A stretch of DNA of 64,000 bases from Polytrichum commune (lineage: Eukaryota > Streptophyta > Polytrichopsida > Polytrichales > Polytrichaceae). The translations under genes were made by a program, and so were the position numbers. Below the pieces are notes generated by a model. That model had not been told where the DNA came from and did not search any database. It saw only the letters and a list, made by a program, of their open reading frames with translations. The first letter of the stretch is position 1; the number at the start of each line of letters is the position of its first letter. Below are positions 46,843-58,938 of this stretch, piece by piece. The DNA is taken from assembly GCA_950295325.1 (NCBI GenBank), contig OX485803.1:72059554-72123553 (forward strand), written 5' to 3'.

Positions 46843-49199
46843 TCAGTATATTACCTCATCTTGGTCATGTCTGGGCGTTGCGGAAGGCTCCACCATGTCT
46901 GTTGTCCCACCTCTCTCTCCACCGCCTTCTCCGACGATGTGAGCAACCTGCTCCCGCGAAGGCTCAATATCAAGCCCTTGTCCTAAACCAACCTCCGCAT
47001 GTGCATCATGCATGCGTTCATCGATTTGGTTAGGAATAGAAGTATTACCAGGCCCTTGCGGGCCTTCAACATCTAACATGGTTATGTCTTTTTGACACCC
47101 ATGTTGGTCAAGGGGAGACTGAGATACAACATGCTTTGGGTTGCCTGGCCCAAACCCTCTTGTATCGGGGGAGTCACCTTGGGGCACTACAGGGGCGAGC
47201 GGGTTTGGGTCGGGCGACCCAAACATTTTGGGGTTGTCCTGCTGATGAGGGGGGGGGGCATCACTATGGGCGGCCGAAGTGGTGGGGGGCCCAAAGGGAA
47301 AGAAACCCTGTGGATGTGCCAAATGTTGGGATTGTCCACCTGCTGGACCGGGGCGTATGGAACAAGGTGGGGCCACATCATGTGCTGGAAAGTGAAGGAC
47401 GGTTGCGGGACGGACTGCTAAGGGATGCTCTGTGGAGGGAAGTCAGGGGGCAAGTGTGGAAAGGAGCTCAAGGGAGCCACCACCAAACCTTGCGCCCACA
47501 TCCTTTGTATCACTTGCGAGATCAAGTCCACGCTATATGGAGGTTGTGCCATCGCCCTTTGTCGCTCCCGCTCCAACATGAGAGCCCTCAATTTTGTGAC
47601 TTTGTTCCTCACCAAGGGTTCTCCTGCAACAACCTTCTGCAAGCGGATGCGTTGCTCCTCGTCCCTCAACATCTTCTCATTAGCCTCCTGCACAATGAGG
47701 ACTTCGGGTTTCACCCTCACCATGTCGGTGAATGTTGTGGGGGAGGGAGGATCCAACCTGAGCCGTTTGGTGAGCTCCATGTCGTCCTTGTCCTTGTTAC
47801 TTATAGCGATGGCCTCCTCCATCGCATAATCGCCATAGAGTTTCTTGCCCTTTAGCCTCTTCCTCACCCTGAAGGTGGTTGTCGCATCCCTGGAGTACAT
47901 GTCCCTCGCATTGCCCACCATGAGGATGCGCACCAACTTACTTTGCAAAGTTGCCATCCGCAAAGTTTTCTTCCATTGAGAGGTTTTGGGTTCTTTTGTG
48001 AATCCCGTTGCCCTTTCCTCCACCTCACCACCTGCTACCCGGAACGCATTGCCCGAATGCAATCCAACCAGAGGTTCGGGAATTTGGAGTGGGGCCCTCG
48101 TGGCGATTTCTTCGGGGTTGATATGCCTCGCCTTATCCAATGGGTTTTCACCCCCCTAAACGATTTCCTCGACGTAGCTTCCCGGGATCCAATTGAGGAT
48201 GTTCATCTTCTTCGCCAACGACTTCTAGGTTTTATAAAATAAAAAATCACCATTTTCTATGTAGGAGTAGATGTTCAACCCCAACATCTACACATTCCTA
48301 GAACATTAGTATTAGAATTACGCTCATTAAATTACACCAAAAAAAGAAAAAGAAACAGTAAAAGAAAACCAAAACAAAGGGACCCACCCCCGGGTACGCA
48401 ACTCCCATATTATACGCAGGGGGCATCGTACTTAAAACGGCTTAGAGGACGGCTTTTGTAAAAATTATATCAAATTATATCAAATTAAAATGATCAAAAA
48501 GTTGGGTGAAGACCAAATTAAATAAAATGAGATGAAAAAAAAGTTGGGTAAAGACCAAATTAAATAAAATGAGATAAAAAAAAAAGTTGGGTTGCATATT
48601 TATTAAGCCTCCCATTAAAATTATAAGCCACGAATAGTTGCCTCCCATTAAAATTATAATTCATTCACAATGTTAAAATTTTATTAAAAAATCCAAAAAG
48701 TTGGGTAGTTTGACCTATGGTACCTGTATTAAAAAAAAATCATATAATTAGGTTTTTAATGCAATTATATGCTTCAAAATATATTCATTTCCTATATATA
48801 ATTACATTTTTGGATTCCTTGTTAGAAGGGCTACAAGGGTTTCCTACATTAAACAAATTGTATCACTCAATATTGGACTAAAACGCATTATAAGTGATTA
48901 TAATCAGGACCATATAATACGGGAGTTGCGTACCCGGGGACCCACCTAACAAAAACAATACTAGTTTGGGTCGGTCAGCCCAAACCATGAACCAACATTC
49001 AAAGTTACTTACCATGGCAGCGTAGATGGGTTTGGAGCCCCTAAAGATGTTGAAAATATTGTCTCCTCTCTTCATTAGAGTCTCCATTATCCATAGGTAG
49101 AACTCCATCCGTAGCTCATCGGCAAGATAGTTGGTGTTACGTGCCTCTCCATGAGGACTGTCCAAAATACCATGGGCACAAGGTGTCGCAACCCTTGCT
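46843..49199 (-). pseudogene. Broken coding region of an unrecognised gene or element
   Basis: Three minus-strand pieces look collinear. The upstream piece (about 49199-49013) reads ATPCAHGILDSPHGEARNT-type sequence and ends at a good donor (ATG/GTAAGT, GT at 49012-49011). A middle piece (about 48237-47418) has an in-frame TAG at 48158-48156 after GSYVEEIV, then about 240 codons of Arg/Lys/Glu-rich sequence (MYSRDATTTFRVRKRLKGKK, then helical ERERQRA). A last piece (47376-46843) is Pro/Gly-rich in another frame. So it has at least one stop and one frameshift. The presumed intron holds the CCCGGG-ended element 48389-48938. I recognise no family; a host gene relic or a transposon-borne gene are both possible. 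Confidence 0.45.
48389..48938. mobile_element. CCCGGG-ended TIR element, copy 2
   Basis: 550 bp, flanked by GACCCACC at 48381-48388 and 48939-48946. Ends CCCGGGTACGCAACTCCC and its complement match over about 26 bp with one difference. The interior shares long stretches with 39212-39808 (AAAAGTTGGGTG, AGACCAAAT, TATAAGTGATTATAATCAG). It has an internal duplication of a GTTGGGTAAAGACCAAATTA-type unit at about 48499-48592. Non-coding. Confidence 0.9.
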
Positions 49200-50189
49200 A
49201 GCCCCTTAACAATCTTGCCCCATTTCCTTTTCTACCACGGGTTACGAGCGCTAACCCTTCGCATTCCGCCATGCTAATGGTTAGCTCCTCCTACCCCGGA
49301 CCTTATAGTTCATAAGAGGAGAACCAACCCTCCTACATTGCTTTCGAGACTCACCCCTTAATCGGTAACTAATTCTTAGATGTGGTCTTCCATCCATGGA
49401 AGTCCAATCTTATGTTGATCATCGCGTTGCCGGAGCAACACTACAACAACCCGAACCATACTAGGCAACTATGGCCGCACATTGGGCCAAAGCCCATGGA
49501 GGTTGTGCCGTTCGGTCTCGAGTGGGTGAGGCCACACCACCTCACCCATATAAGCCTTTAGGAATCTAGGCAGGACCCCTACTCCACCGTCAAGAAACCT
49601 CTTGTCTCTCTACCAAGAGTTGGGGCCAAGTAGACATTTTCCCTTAGCCGCTGAGCCTAGAAGCCCCTAGCAGCTTCAGACCATCATAACTTCTTTATAT
49701 GATCTCTGATGCTAACAAGAAACCACTCCATCTTCATCTATGTTTTACGTAGATGCCGATGGACTCCTCATTTGCCCCATTTGGGCAAGTATTGAGGAAG
49801 TTATTCCTGTTCAAACTTTGGCAGTCCCGGGAGTCACTCCCACGCCACTGCTATACCAGGGCGCTGTCCCGGGACAGCGCCCCACTCAAATTGCCATACT
49901 CCTAGCTCACACCTCCGATTGAGGTGATCTTGAGCATTCTAGAATCACCACGCCACGAGTTGTGCATAGCTCATGGCCTTATCCTCATGCCTCCTAGTCT
50001 CCGTGAGTGGGAGGCGTTCCCAACGCCCGGGGCCCTCACCCACACTAGGATCACTTGGGCCCTCTCACCAATAGTGCCACAAGTCCCGGGTGTCACTATG
50101 CATGTGGTTGTGTCCATGTGGTTCACATATCTAATGCTTGCTCCATATTTGGTTGTTTTTTTTTTGTTCAACATAGTTTGCCCCCCTAT
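49200..50189. other. Unassigned sequence upstream of the broken minus-strand gene
   Basis: May include more of the minus-strand gene's 5' part (a frame with ALVTRGRKGNGA-like sequence near 49210-49270), but frames are interrupted. Plus-strand frames at 49740-49922 and 49924-50193 are not recognisable. Confidence 0.3.
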
Positions 50190-51170
50190 GTGACACCCCT
50201 CTCCTCGATGGCCTTTCCCGTCCCCCCTCGTCCCCTTCTTCCCCTTCCCGCGGCGTGACGGATTCCCAGATCCCCTCCCTCTACTAGTTCTCGGCGGTGG
50301 ACGCAGCCTCGACCATGGATTACTTTCGGGACGTCGACATTGACGACGGTGTTGTGAACAACCCGCTCCCCAAAGTTGTCGCCCGTGCGTACGCCCCGTC
50401 GCCCTCTCCCCTCTCCAAGGAAAAGCGAACGCTCGTTCGGTTGGGACATGTGTCGCCCTTGAGGGATGACGCCATCACTCGTCGTGGGGCCGAGCCAACG
50501 TCTCTGCATGGAAGCTCCCCAATGCGACCCCTCCCTTGTCGACTCCACTCCTCCTCCCGCAAACTCGTCCGCGATTGTCGGCCCTCCATGCCTTGCTTCC
50601 CCCCCAATTATTCAACAATGTCACTGTTCAATCGGTTCCGGATGCTCCCCTCAACGCCCCCGCCATGCCCATCATGCCCAGCATCGACCTCACCAAAGCC
50701 AAGGTGCCCTTCTTTGTCCCCTCCCCCTTTTTCACCGTTGCTTTCCTCTTGTCTCTACGTGCCGGGAACTTTACGAGCGCCCATCCCAAACCGCCCTCAT
50801 TATTTTCTCCACTTCATTCTTATTCTTATTTTCCTATGGCATTATTTCGCAAGTGGCTCCCCACTCGCTTGGTGGCCGGCCCTCCTCGACTTCTTCATTG
50901 GATAGGCATGCCCTCAAGGCCGCATCTTCCAAGTCCAATCGTTGTCTGGCCCTCCAGAGAAGTACAAGACGTTCCCTCTCATGAACGTCCTCGTATTCCA
51001 CTTACAATACCACCTCTTACAATTCGGGAGCGCGTCCGGATATGTGGAAGAACGACACATATTCTGATCCAGTCAACAAACATGGATACAGTTGTGGGCC
51101 GGAGATTTTCAGAGCCATGGAGGCTGCCAAAAACAAGGACATAGCCATGACAAAAAAAAGTAGTGGGACG
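50190..51170 (+). pseudogene. GC-rich broken coding remnant, unrecognised
   Basis: This block is clearly richer in G+C than the AT-rich DNA on both sides. Three plus-strand frames overlap at 50297-51144, suggesting one reading frame broken by indels. Protein-like pieces are MDYFRDVDIDDGVV (50315 on), MPIMPSIDLTKAKVPFF (about 50665-50715) and YSDPVNKHGYSCGPEIF (about 51060-51110). I recognise no domain. The sequence could be a retrotransposed or transposon-captured gene fragment. Confidence 0.35.
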
Positions 51171-52397
51171 TGCAAATGAGACTAGAACCGTCTATTTGAT
51201 ACCTAAATGCGTGCAGGGGTAGAACGTAGTGCTTGGTTATTTATTATATTTGAAGGTCTTCAAGACATTGATGGTATTTCCATTATATTTGTATTTCAAG
51301 CCCATTGAGTGGATTCAATTTGCAATCGTTCTCCTCATATTCCCTTCCATTGGCATCGATTTCTCATTTCATACGCAAATGCTTTCATGTATGCTTCACA
51401 TTATTTTTTTCACTTTGATGCATTTATGTCTGATAATTATATCCAAAACTATTTACATGGGATATTTATGTTGTCATTATTGATCCAGATTTGAAAATCG
51501 CGTCCTTAAAAAGGTCTCAAAATCATCAAAAAATCTCCGATTACCGAATACAGTGATCTTAACTCCTTATTAATGTCCTATGCAACCATAATATGGTTGT
51601 GAACAATTCGCTCTAACCCTTTGACACTAATTCAAATGGTTTCTAGAGATTGTTTCAAGTACTCCTATTGTTCATGTTCAAGTTTGTTGTGTCATGCCAC
51701 GTGGATAATTTTGATTCAAAAAAATTGGTTATTTTATAGTTATTTCAAATATGGGAGTGTGCACTCAACTAGTTTACAGTGGGACTATCACCACCGCAAT
51801 TTAGGGGCAAGATATCTTAAACATATTTTTTTGTTGATCCCTATGTGCAAATGATTCCCAATAAATTTGAAAATATGCATGACACTCAAGCGCAACATAT
51901 CCTAAACATCTAGTATTGGAATTCTTAGTTGGACTTGTATTGGTGGGTGTAAATCCATGTGGAAGGTGTGTAATTGTGGCACTGGTGCCTCAAATTGCAA
52001 AGCTTCTCAAAAAGTCACAAAATAATGATTTCAAGATTTGTGAGCAATATTGAGTAGGTATATTGCCCCTCTTTTGAATGAGGGTAACATTTTGTCATTT
52101 GGAGACGATTTGAGTGGAGGTTTGATAAAAAAAACCAACCCCAATTTAATTTCTAAAATGTTGCCTCTCAAGACCAACATTAAAATCTATTATAATCTCC
52201 TACATAACGGAACTTCAACATTTGAAATTTGGACAATGAGTAGACACCTCTAACTTGCAAACACCTATACGGTTGGATTTGTCAAAAAAAACTTTAGATC
52301 TTTAGCTACGATCGCTGAAATTGAGGGAAAGTGACCATGGGAAGTGAGGGGTTAAGGAGAGTTAGTTGAGTTGCTTTGACCTTTACTCCGATAACCG
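51171..52397. other. AT-rich spacer with one orphan element end
   Basis: 51533-51560 (TCTCCGATTACCGAATACAG then TGATCTT) resembles the right end of the MITE at 32240-32495; its left partner was not found. No gene seen. Confidence 0.4.
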
Positions 52398-52405
52398 ATT
52401 CCAAC

Positions 52406-53066
52406 CTATGTTTGGGGAAAACCGACGGCTAGTTCATTATCAACCGATGGATTTCTCCTCATGGCCGGTCCAAATTTCCAACCATCGGATGGCAATCCGA
52501 CTGTAATTTCAATCCTCCAGCAATTAGCCGATGGACCAGAAAATGTCCCGGAAATGTAGCTGATACTTCTTGTGAGTTACTGGATTTCAGCCGGAAGCAT
52601 CCGAAGCGTTATTTGTATGGGGCATATGATGATGCACTTGAGGAAGTACCCTAAACCTTAAACTTTTTGAATTATGCAACCTTTCCATGACCAAATCCAA
52701 TTGCTTCTACGAAGAACGGGGGGACCCTTGGCCTTCAAGCGGTGAAGGCATTGCTAGGTTCAATTCCTGCCAAGGATATTAACTCTTCAAATTAAAATTT
52801 TTGAACATGCCTTTCTTTTCACTTATTCAAGATTTTGTACTAAGAAATGATTTCTAATAACTTTTCATACATTTTTTAAACAATTAGTGCCGATATGAAT
52901 TCCATTTAATCGGATATTGGCCAATGAAAATATGAAAATATAGACAATTGGCCGATTGATTTTACAAAAGACCGGCTCTTGCCGATGTAAATTGGAAAAA
53001 AATCCGACCCTTCGTAGCAACTACCGGCAATTAGCCACTAAGGCTTCAAAAACTTCCCGAACTCTG
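52406..53066 (+). mobile_element. hAT-like non-autonomous element, copy C
   Basis: 661 bp, flanked by ATTCCAAC at 52398-52405 and 53067-53074. Same ends and orientation as copies A and B, with scattered substitutions. Non-coding; contains the tRNA-like block at 52726-52775. Confidence 0.9.
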
Positions 53067-53074
53067 ATTCCAAC

Positions 53075-55987
53075 CCTCAATATTTTTACAAACTTTGCCT
53101 ATCTCTTGTTTGTAATCCTATTATCACAACGGAAAGTGAAGAATCAAGATTGTAGACATACCTGTATTTTTGGTTATTATATTGTGCCCCTTTGCGCCCC
53201 CCCCCCCTCTTTATATATTAGCTGATAATAATGTATTATAAATATACACAAACGCGAGACTTCAGTTGTATCCGCTGCCACAATTGCATAGAAATATATA
53301 TGTAGTGGAGTTTAGAATTCAATACTGTATAGGTGTGCTCCAAAGTCCTATGGCACTTTGTGGTTATCATGTCAACGTGGAGTCCGCTTTTCCTCTGATG
53401 AATGTCAACATGAAAGAGACCATATACTGTTGCTTGAACACAGTAGTCTATGTTGCATAGTGAGTTATTCAACAAAGTTCACGTCAAATCTCAGTCCGTG
53501 ACGCCCAGTTTGGTTTCCTAATACCTACCAAGGGGGTAATAGTAGGAATTGACTTAATAGGTCAGTTGCTTATTCATCCCAATTTAAGTTAATTTAAGGT
53601 TTTTGATCCCAATTTTAGGGATTGTTTTTTCTGTTTAAATAAAAATTTCAACCCTATTATAACCGTAATCAATGTTCTCACTTTCCCTTCCCCTAGTTCA
53701 CCCTCCCCTCAATAGGTGTTGTGAACATATGTCCCATGACACCTACCTACGGTGCAATAAAATTGTCCCTTTCAAGTTTGTTATTAATGCATTTCAATTA
53801 GCTTTTACTACATCAAACTATATTGAGGTTGGACTCTAACCTTGATTTAAGAGTCGATTTAGCTAAAAACATTCTTTATGGAGGACTACAATGTTTTAGT
53901 GTGTTGTCATCACCCTCCCTCTGGTAGGCCGCGTCATAGAACTTTGCATGTTTCATCTTAAAACCTAGTAAGTGTATCTAGAAGGTTGCTTATGTGCCCA
54001 TAAAGTGATGTATGGTTCAACCCTTTGAGCATTGGAATATAGTTTTCACGTAGAATTTAACATGGTCTTGACCAATGTGAAGTTAACACGTGGTAATTTT
54101 ACCCAAATAATTTTATTTTGTGTCAAACCATAGAATAGCTTACAATAACCTTGTTACATATACCAATCACACTAAAGTTGAAAAAATATGAACCAACAAA
54201 TTTGTCTTTAGCCCTTAATCATAGTGTAAACACCCCATAATTTGACCTCTCAATATCAATCTCCCACATGGTTAGATCTTGCTCAAATCAAGTGGTTTTT
54301 AGGAGTTGATTTCCCCAAACATAGGTATTGAAATTAACTATAACCTTCAAAAGCTTGGCTATAAAAAAATATTAAATGGTCCAAATTCCTTAATACCTAT
54401 GAAGCGCTCATGAGTCACATCTCAAGAGACATTATGATAACTTATTAGTACATGACCATAGTATCATGCTTGCAACTTTCCACCTATCTAGGGTTTCTGT
54501 AATGCCATCAAATCATATCTCAAGTAAAAAATTCCTTCCATAACATTACTTAGCTAAGTGTGTATCTTGGGTGGGGCTGGGAATTAGCAAGATTCTATTC
54601 ACAGTTATACTTTGTTTATTCTCATAGCAAAACATTGCGATGGCAGATTTAGGCTGAAAAACTTAGGTGAAGTAGTGCACTAATATTATTAGAATAAAAT
54701 GGTTGATAGCAATTGAATAATTTTATGTCATCAAACCAATGAGATTTGTGATTTAAGATAAATTATCAAATTTTCTTATAATTGTAAGAGGATTGTAGGT
54801 ATTGATTTTATGTATCTTGAATTGTATGGAAGTAATATTTTATGGTGCTGCACAACTTCCTATTTCTGATGTTTCTTGAGTAAACCATTGGAAACATGTT
54901 AGCTCAATAACACAACTTAGAAAACGTTTTACCCTTCAGGCTTTGTGAGTATTTAAAAACTATCAAAGCAATCAACTGTTTGCATGCTTGAGACAAAAAC
55001 TAATTTAATGGCAAATTAACCTTTAAGAGTCTGAGAGGCCCTCTCTTCCAACATTATTACATGCAGAATTGTTTCTTTGAACATAGCATACTCTATTTCT
55101 TGTTGATTAGGTCAGAAGTGACCTTATGTAAAGTTAACACATTTAGCAAGTGCACTTTAGGTTCAAAATTATGATGTACAAAGTCATATTTTCAAGCCAT
55201 ACATTGGACCCCTTAGACCTGTAACTAGTAAGGAGGTCCACCACAAAGGGCCAACCGCCAAAGTTCAAATCCATGTAAATTAAGCTTAATATGAGGCAAC
55301 TCCGTGTCCATAGCATCTCGTAACTCTCACCCAAGTTGCACATCAATCAAAATGTTGTTGAAATGTTTTACAACCTTGAATCTCAGCAACCAACAAACTT
55401 GTCGTCAAAGAATGTCAAGTCATGCTAAGCTTTGAATCCTTTGAGGAGGTAACTATGATTTTTGACCATTTGATGGTACTATGATATATGTACAGTAGGT
55501 ACTCACTTGTAAGCCGCACAATTCAAGTGTAGCTAAATTAAGCTAGGAGGTTTTTACAAATGCATATATTACATGAATTAACTTGAGAGCTGAGGGGTTT
55601 ATCTTTTTGATCAAACTCACCATTACATGACATGTTTGTTACAGACACTAATTTGAATGCACTGGAAGGGTCATGAAAAAGAAAAAGTCTAAAATATGAT
55701 AACACTTGTCTTTGAGGAATGTTAATGTAGTATCACATTTCTCAAGGTGAAGACAAAGAAAGACTCCACTGGGTCCTTCAATTAAGATGAAAAAATTGGA
55801 TGATAAAAGTCCAACAATGAAATGAACTTGATTTTCAAGTCCGGGAAGCCGAAAGGCTTATGGGACAATAATTTTTTTATGTCATGAGTAGTAAGGTAGC
55901 AATCTAGCACCCTGGATGAAAACTTAAATCAAATGTAAGCATGAATACAACAAATTTGTTGGAAAGATTACATTGATTCACCGTATT
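53075..55987. other. AT-rich spacer
   Basis: A poly-C run of about 11 lies near 53199-53209. Open frames are short and unassigned. I see no gene. Confidence 0.35.
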
Positions 55988-56170
55988 AGTGCGTGTTACT
56001 ATTCGGAGTTATGCAGTGCAATAATGTCTTATAGGGGAGTTCAATATTTACTAATGAAATTTTGATAGATTGCTCGGACATTATAAAACGTAAATGAATT
56101 TTCTTGGTAAAATATTACATTCTCGTTGAATAGTTATAGCACTGCGTAACTCCAAATAGTAACACACACT
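55988..56170. mobile_element. 183-bp MITE with about 32-bp inverted ends
   Basis: The left end AGTGCGTGTTACTATTCGGA continues GTTATGCAGTGC; the right end complemented reads AGTGTGTGTTACTATTTGGA continuing GTTACGCAGTGC. Three mismatches in 32 bp. Interior AT-rich, non-coding. No unambiguous target duplication, so the superfamily is open. Confidence 0.82.
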
Positions 56171-57788
56171 CATTGGGATAATCAGTGTACCAAACTGCCA
56201 AAAGTCACTCTACAGCAAAGTGGGAACTGTGAATCTTGACGTTCTGTGTTGTCAATGGAAATTGTCAATCCTGCGTAGTCTGCTGAAGTGAGCTCTGTGT
56301 CATCCAATTCAAAGACTCCTGGATATACTAGCACGGATGAACCTTAAATCTTGCAATCATCGAATTGGTCTTGGAAGACTCTCAAACTACCGAAATAAGT
56401 CACCCTTGCGTCGAAAGTAAGAGCGATTGGAGAATGTTGACATGCAGGAATTTAATGGCATGAGCCTGGTGGTCTTTTTTTCCACTTGTCAGCTTCTTCA
56501 TCTCTTCCTCAGTTCTTATTCAGTTCCTGCAATTCCTGGTGTGGTTGGGATCTAAGGCGACACCAGCGTCAACCGAGAGGTCAAGTGCTTTCAAAGGAGA
56601 CTTCGTAGCCAAGGCACCCGATGGAGCATCTCCATGACCCACCAACTGGGCCCTAAAAGATGACAGGGGTGGGTCACTCCTCTTTCTTCTTCTTTTTCCT
56701 TTTTAAAACAATGAAATGAGACGCTTTGTTGGGGCTCTCCTTCATTGCCAAACAGCACACAAGGCCACCGCGGCTCAAAACAGGGAGAGAGGGCCACACC
56801 ACTTCTGGTATCTAGTGTCACATGCGTAACAGTGCCACTTACATTATTTTGAGACATATGCTAGGTTATACTAATGATCAACATCTAAATCATTATTAAT
56901 GTCACCTCATAACACTTGACATTCAAGTGTGATGCTTGAATATGTTACCATAATGTTATGAGGGGTATGTATATGTTACACAATGATCTACAAGTTAACT
57001 AAAGTGTACACAAATGATACTTGGCACTAGTATGTTCAAGAATAATATCTTCCTCTTGCATACAAGGTGACAATTGTGCACAACTTGGCTGGATGAATTT
57101 AGAAAAAACTTCGTCCACATGTTGCTTGCTCCATGAAAAAGGGGAAATCCCCCAAATGACCTCATGTGACCCCCTCTAACTTTGAGGGGGACTTCATCTA
57201 AATTTGCTCCAAAAAAACCCAAATTTTTGAGAGTACCTCATTTATCATCCACTTAGCATAAAATTTGGCAGAGTTGCCAACTTTCTAAACTTGTGACATG
57301 ATCAAAATGATCATGAAACGAAAAGTTTCAGAGTTGTCTCTAGCTGCCCCCGGATGAAGGCCATGTTCATATGTCAACTTGACCTAGAAAATGTGGTCCG
57401 ATTAACTCCCACCAAGAATATATAGTAGTCTAATTCACATCCACACGGTTGGTTGAATTGAAGAAGACAGATCCTATTTGGCTACATAACAGAAAGGTTC
57501 GGCCAAGCACTGGTGCTGGAGGTGGCCGAAAATGGGATGTGAAGGCTCGAGCGAGCGTTTAGGGGTTAAGCCCCACAAAGCTTCCCAGACACTGAGCCGA
57601 TGTGGGACCTAGGGCGAGGGAAAGAGCAGGCGCAAGAGATGTGACGCGGGAAGCTCCGCACTTGCCACCCTAGCTACCCTCCTCGCATCATTCTTGCTCT
57701 CCTCCGACGGAGCAGCAGGAGCAGGACGAGGAAGAGGAAGAGGAAGCGCAACAGCCTGCGATCTCTCTCTCTCGCTCACCAGTTAACT
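56171..57788. other. Spacer and G+C-rich promoter-like stretch
   Basis: 56171-57500 has no recognised gene. About 57520-57780 is G+C-rich with a CTCCTC/GAGGA-rich tract and a (CT)n run just before the ATG at 57789, which looks like a plant promoter or leader. Confidence 0.35.
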
Positions 57789-57983
57789 ATGTCCTCGCCA
57801 TCCCACGCCCGGCCTGTGAGATTGTCAGCCGTTATTGCGGGACTGGCGAGTTTAATTTATCCTTTTTATACAACCTTCGGAGGAAGACAAGGAGGATGGG
57901 AAGAAGCCGCAGCTACCTCGCATCGAGCGAGCTCACAATTGGACATACTAATAAGGTATTCATGGACTTCGAGGAGCGAGTGA
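57789..57983 (+). CDS. Possible small membrane-anchored protein
   Basis: A 64-residue frame after a G+C-rich, CT-rich leader. It starts MSSPSHARPVRLSAVIAGLA and has one hydrophobic segment at about residues 11-29 (LSAVIAGLASLIYPFYTTF). It could be a complete small protein or the first exon of a longer gene; possible donors downstream were not resolved. I do not recognise it. Support is only the promoter-like context and the single membrane segment. Confidence 0.25.
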   Translation: MSSPSHARPVRLSAVIAGLASLIYPFYTTFGGRQGGWEEAAATSHRASSQLDILIRYSWTSRSE

Positions 57984-58500
57984 GTAAGTAAATTCGTTGG
58001 AGTAGCTGGAGTGGCTCCCAAGAAAAGTGAGGCCTATAATAAAATGGCACGCGGGGGAATAACTAGTCATCGGGGGTGAATTGCATACGAAGGTGTGCAG
58101 ATTGAGCCAGGAGGGAACTTTAACCTTTGCCACCAGATTTTTAAATACCAGAACTTCCTTCGCGGATGAACAAATACCGACTCCCGCCGGCAGCAGGTGT
58201 CGAGGTTTCGGAAACACATGCAGGAATGCAGGAGCCAGTCATTGATAGCCATCACGAATCCATCGCTTGACATTCAAGCTCCAATTTGCCCCGCGCTACT
58301 AAACTACAATTCCTTCATTGTACCGGATTGACATTCTGTAACTTGATTAGTACTGAAAGTTGCGCGAGTAGCTGATAAATCAATATTATTACTCCAGTTC
58401 ATCAAGACTCAATTTGATAAGTTAATTACATGCATGCAGATTGTTTGGAAAATCGAATTCAATGCTGTTAGGCACGTGTAATTTGGAGTCAATCCCTTCT

Positions 58501-58683
58501 AGCTATAAATTGGGCCTGGACCTGAAGCAGGTCATCCTACAACTTTCAAACCTATCTCAAAAGGTTAGGTTCTGATCTACTTAGAGCTCACAGCTAAGTT
58601 AGCAGATACATACTCAGGAGGATTTGTAATTCTTTCGGTGCTAATTTCACAAGATAGGCAGTGCTTTGTCAGATCTGGGAGTC
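58501..58683 (+). promoter_or_regulatory. TATA box and leader of small-protein paralogue 2
   Basis: CTATAAAT at 58503-58510 is a good plant TATA box, 174 bp upstream of the ATG, implying a leader of about 140 bases. Part of the leader just before the ATG resembles that of paralogue 1 (TTTCACA(A/G)GATAG). Confidence 0.55.
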
Positions 58684-58938
58684 ATGGATCCCCGGGAAGT
58701 TTTCGCAGACTTGTCCCCTGACTCCTTACCAGAGTGGACCAGTGTGCCTGAGCTTTTGTACACCATAGAGACTGAGCTCGGAGATGATGCTAGGCAGCAG
58801 CTGGAGCAGTTGCTGGAAGGGCGTGACCTGCCTGACCGGGTGAACGTGCGGGAGCTCCTCTCTGAAATACAGGAGGAGCTCGGTGAACCCTACTTCGACC
58901 ATTTTCTCGATGGAGACCAAGATGACTACGATGAATAA
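58684..58938 (+). CDS. Small acidic protein, paralogue 2 (unrecognised family)
   Basis: An intronless 84-residue frame, strongly acidic with a DGDQDDYDE tail. It shares with 37665-37934: FADLSP (7-12), LPEW (15-18), PEL (22-24), LGD (32-34), PDRVNVRELL (50-59), EI (61-62) and FDH (71-73). About 42 of 73 aligned residues match, with no gaps. A TATA box at 58503 supports transcription. No signal peptide, membrane segment or known catalytic motif is visible. The acidic tail replaces the SRRGESSAPN tail of paralogue 1. The start is fixed by homology and by a similar leader. I do not recognise the family and propose no function beyond a small, probably soluble, helix-rich protein. Confidence 0.78.
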   Translation: MDPREVFADLSPDSLPEWTSVPELLYTIETELGDDARQQLEQLLEGRDLPDRVNVRELLSEIQEELGEPYFDHFLDGDQDDYDE

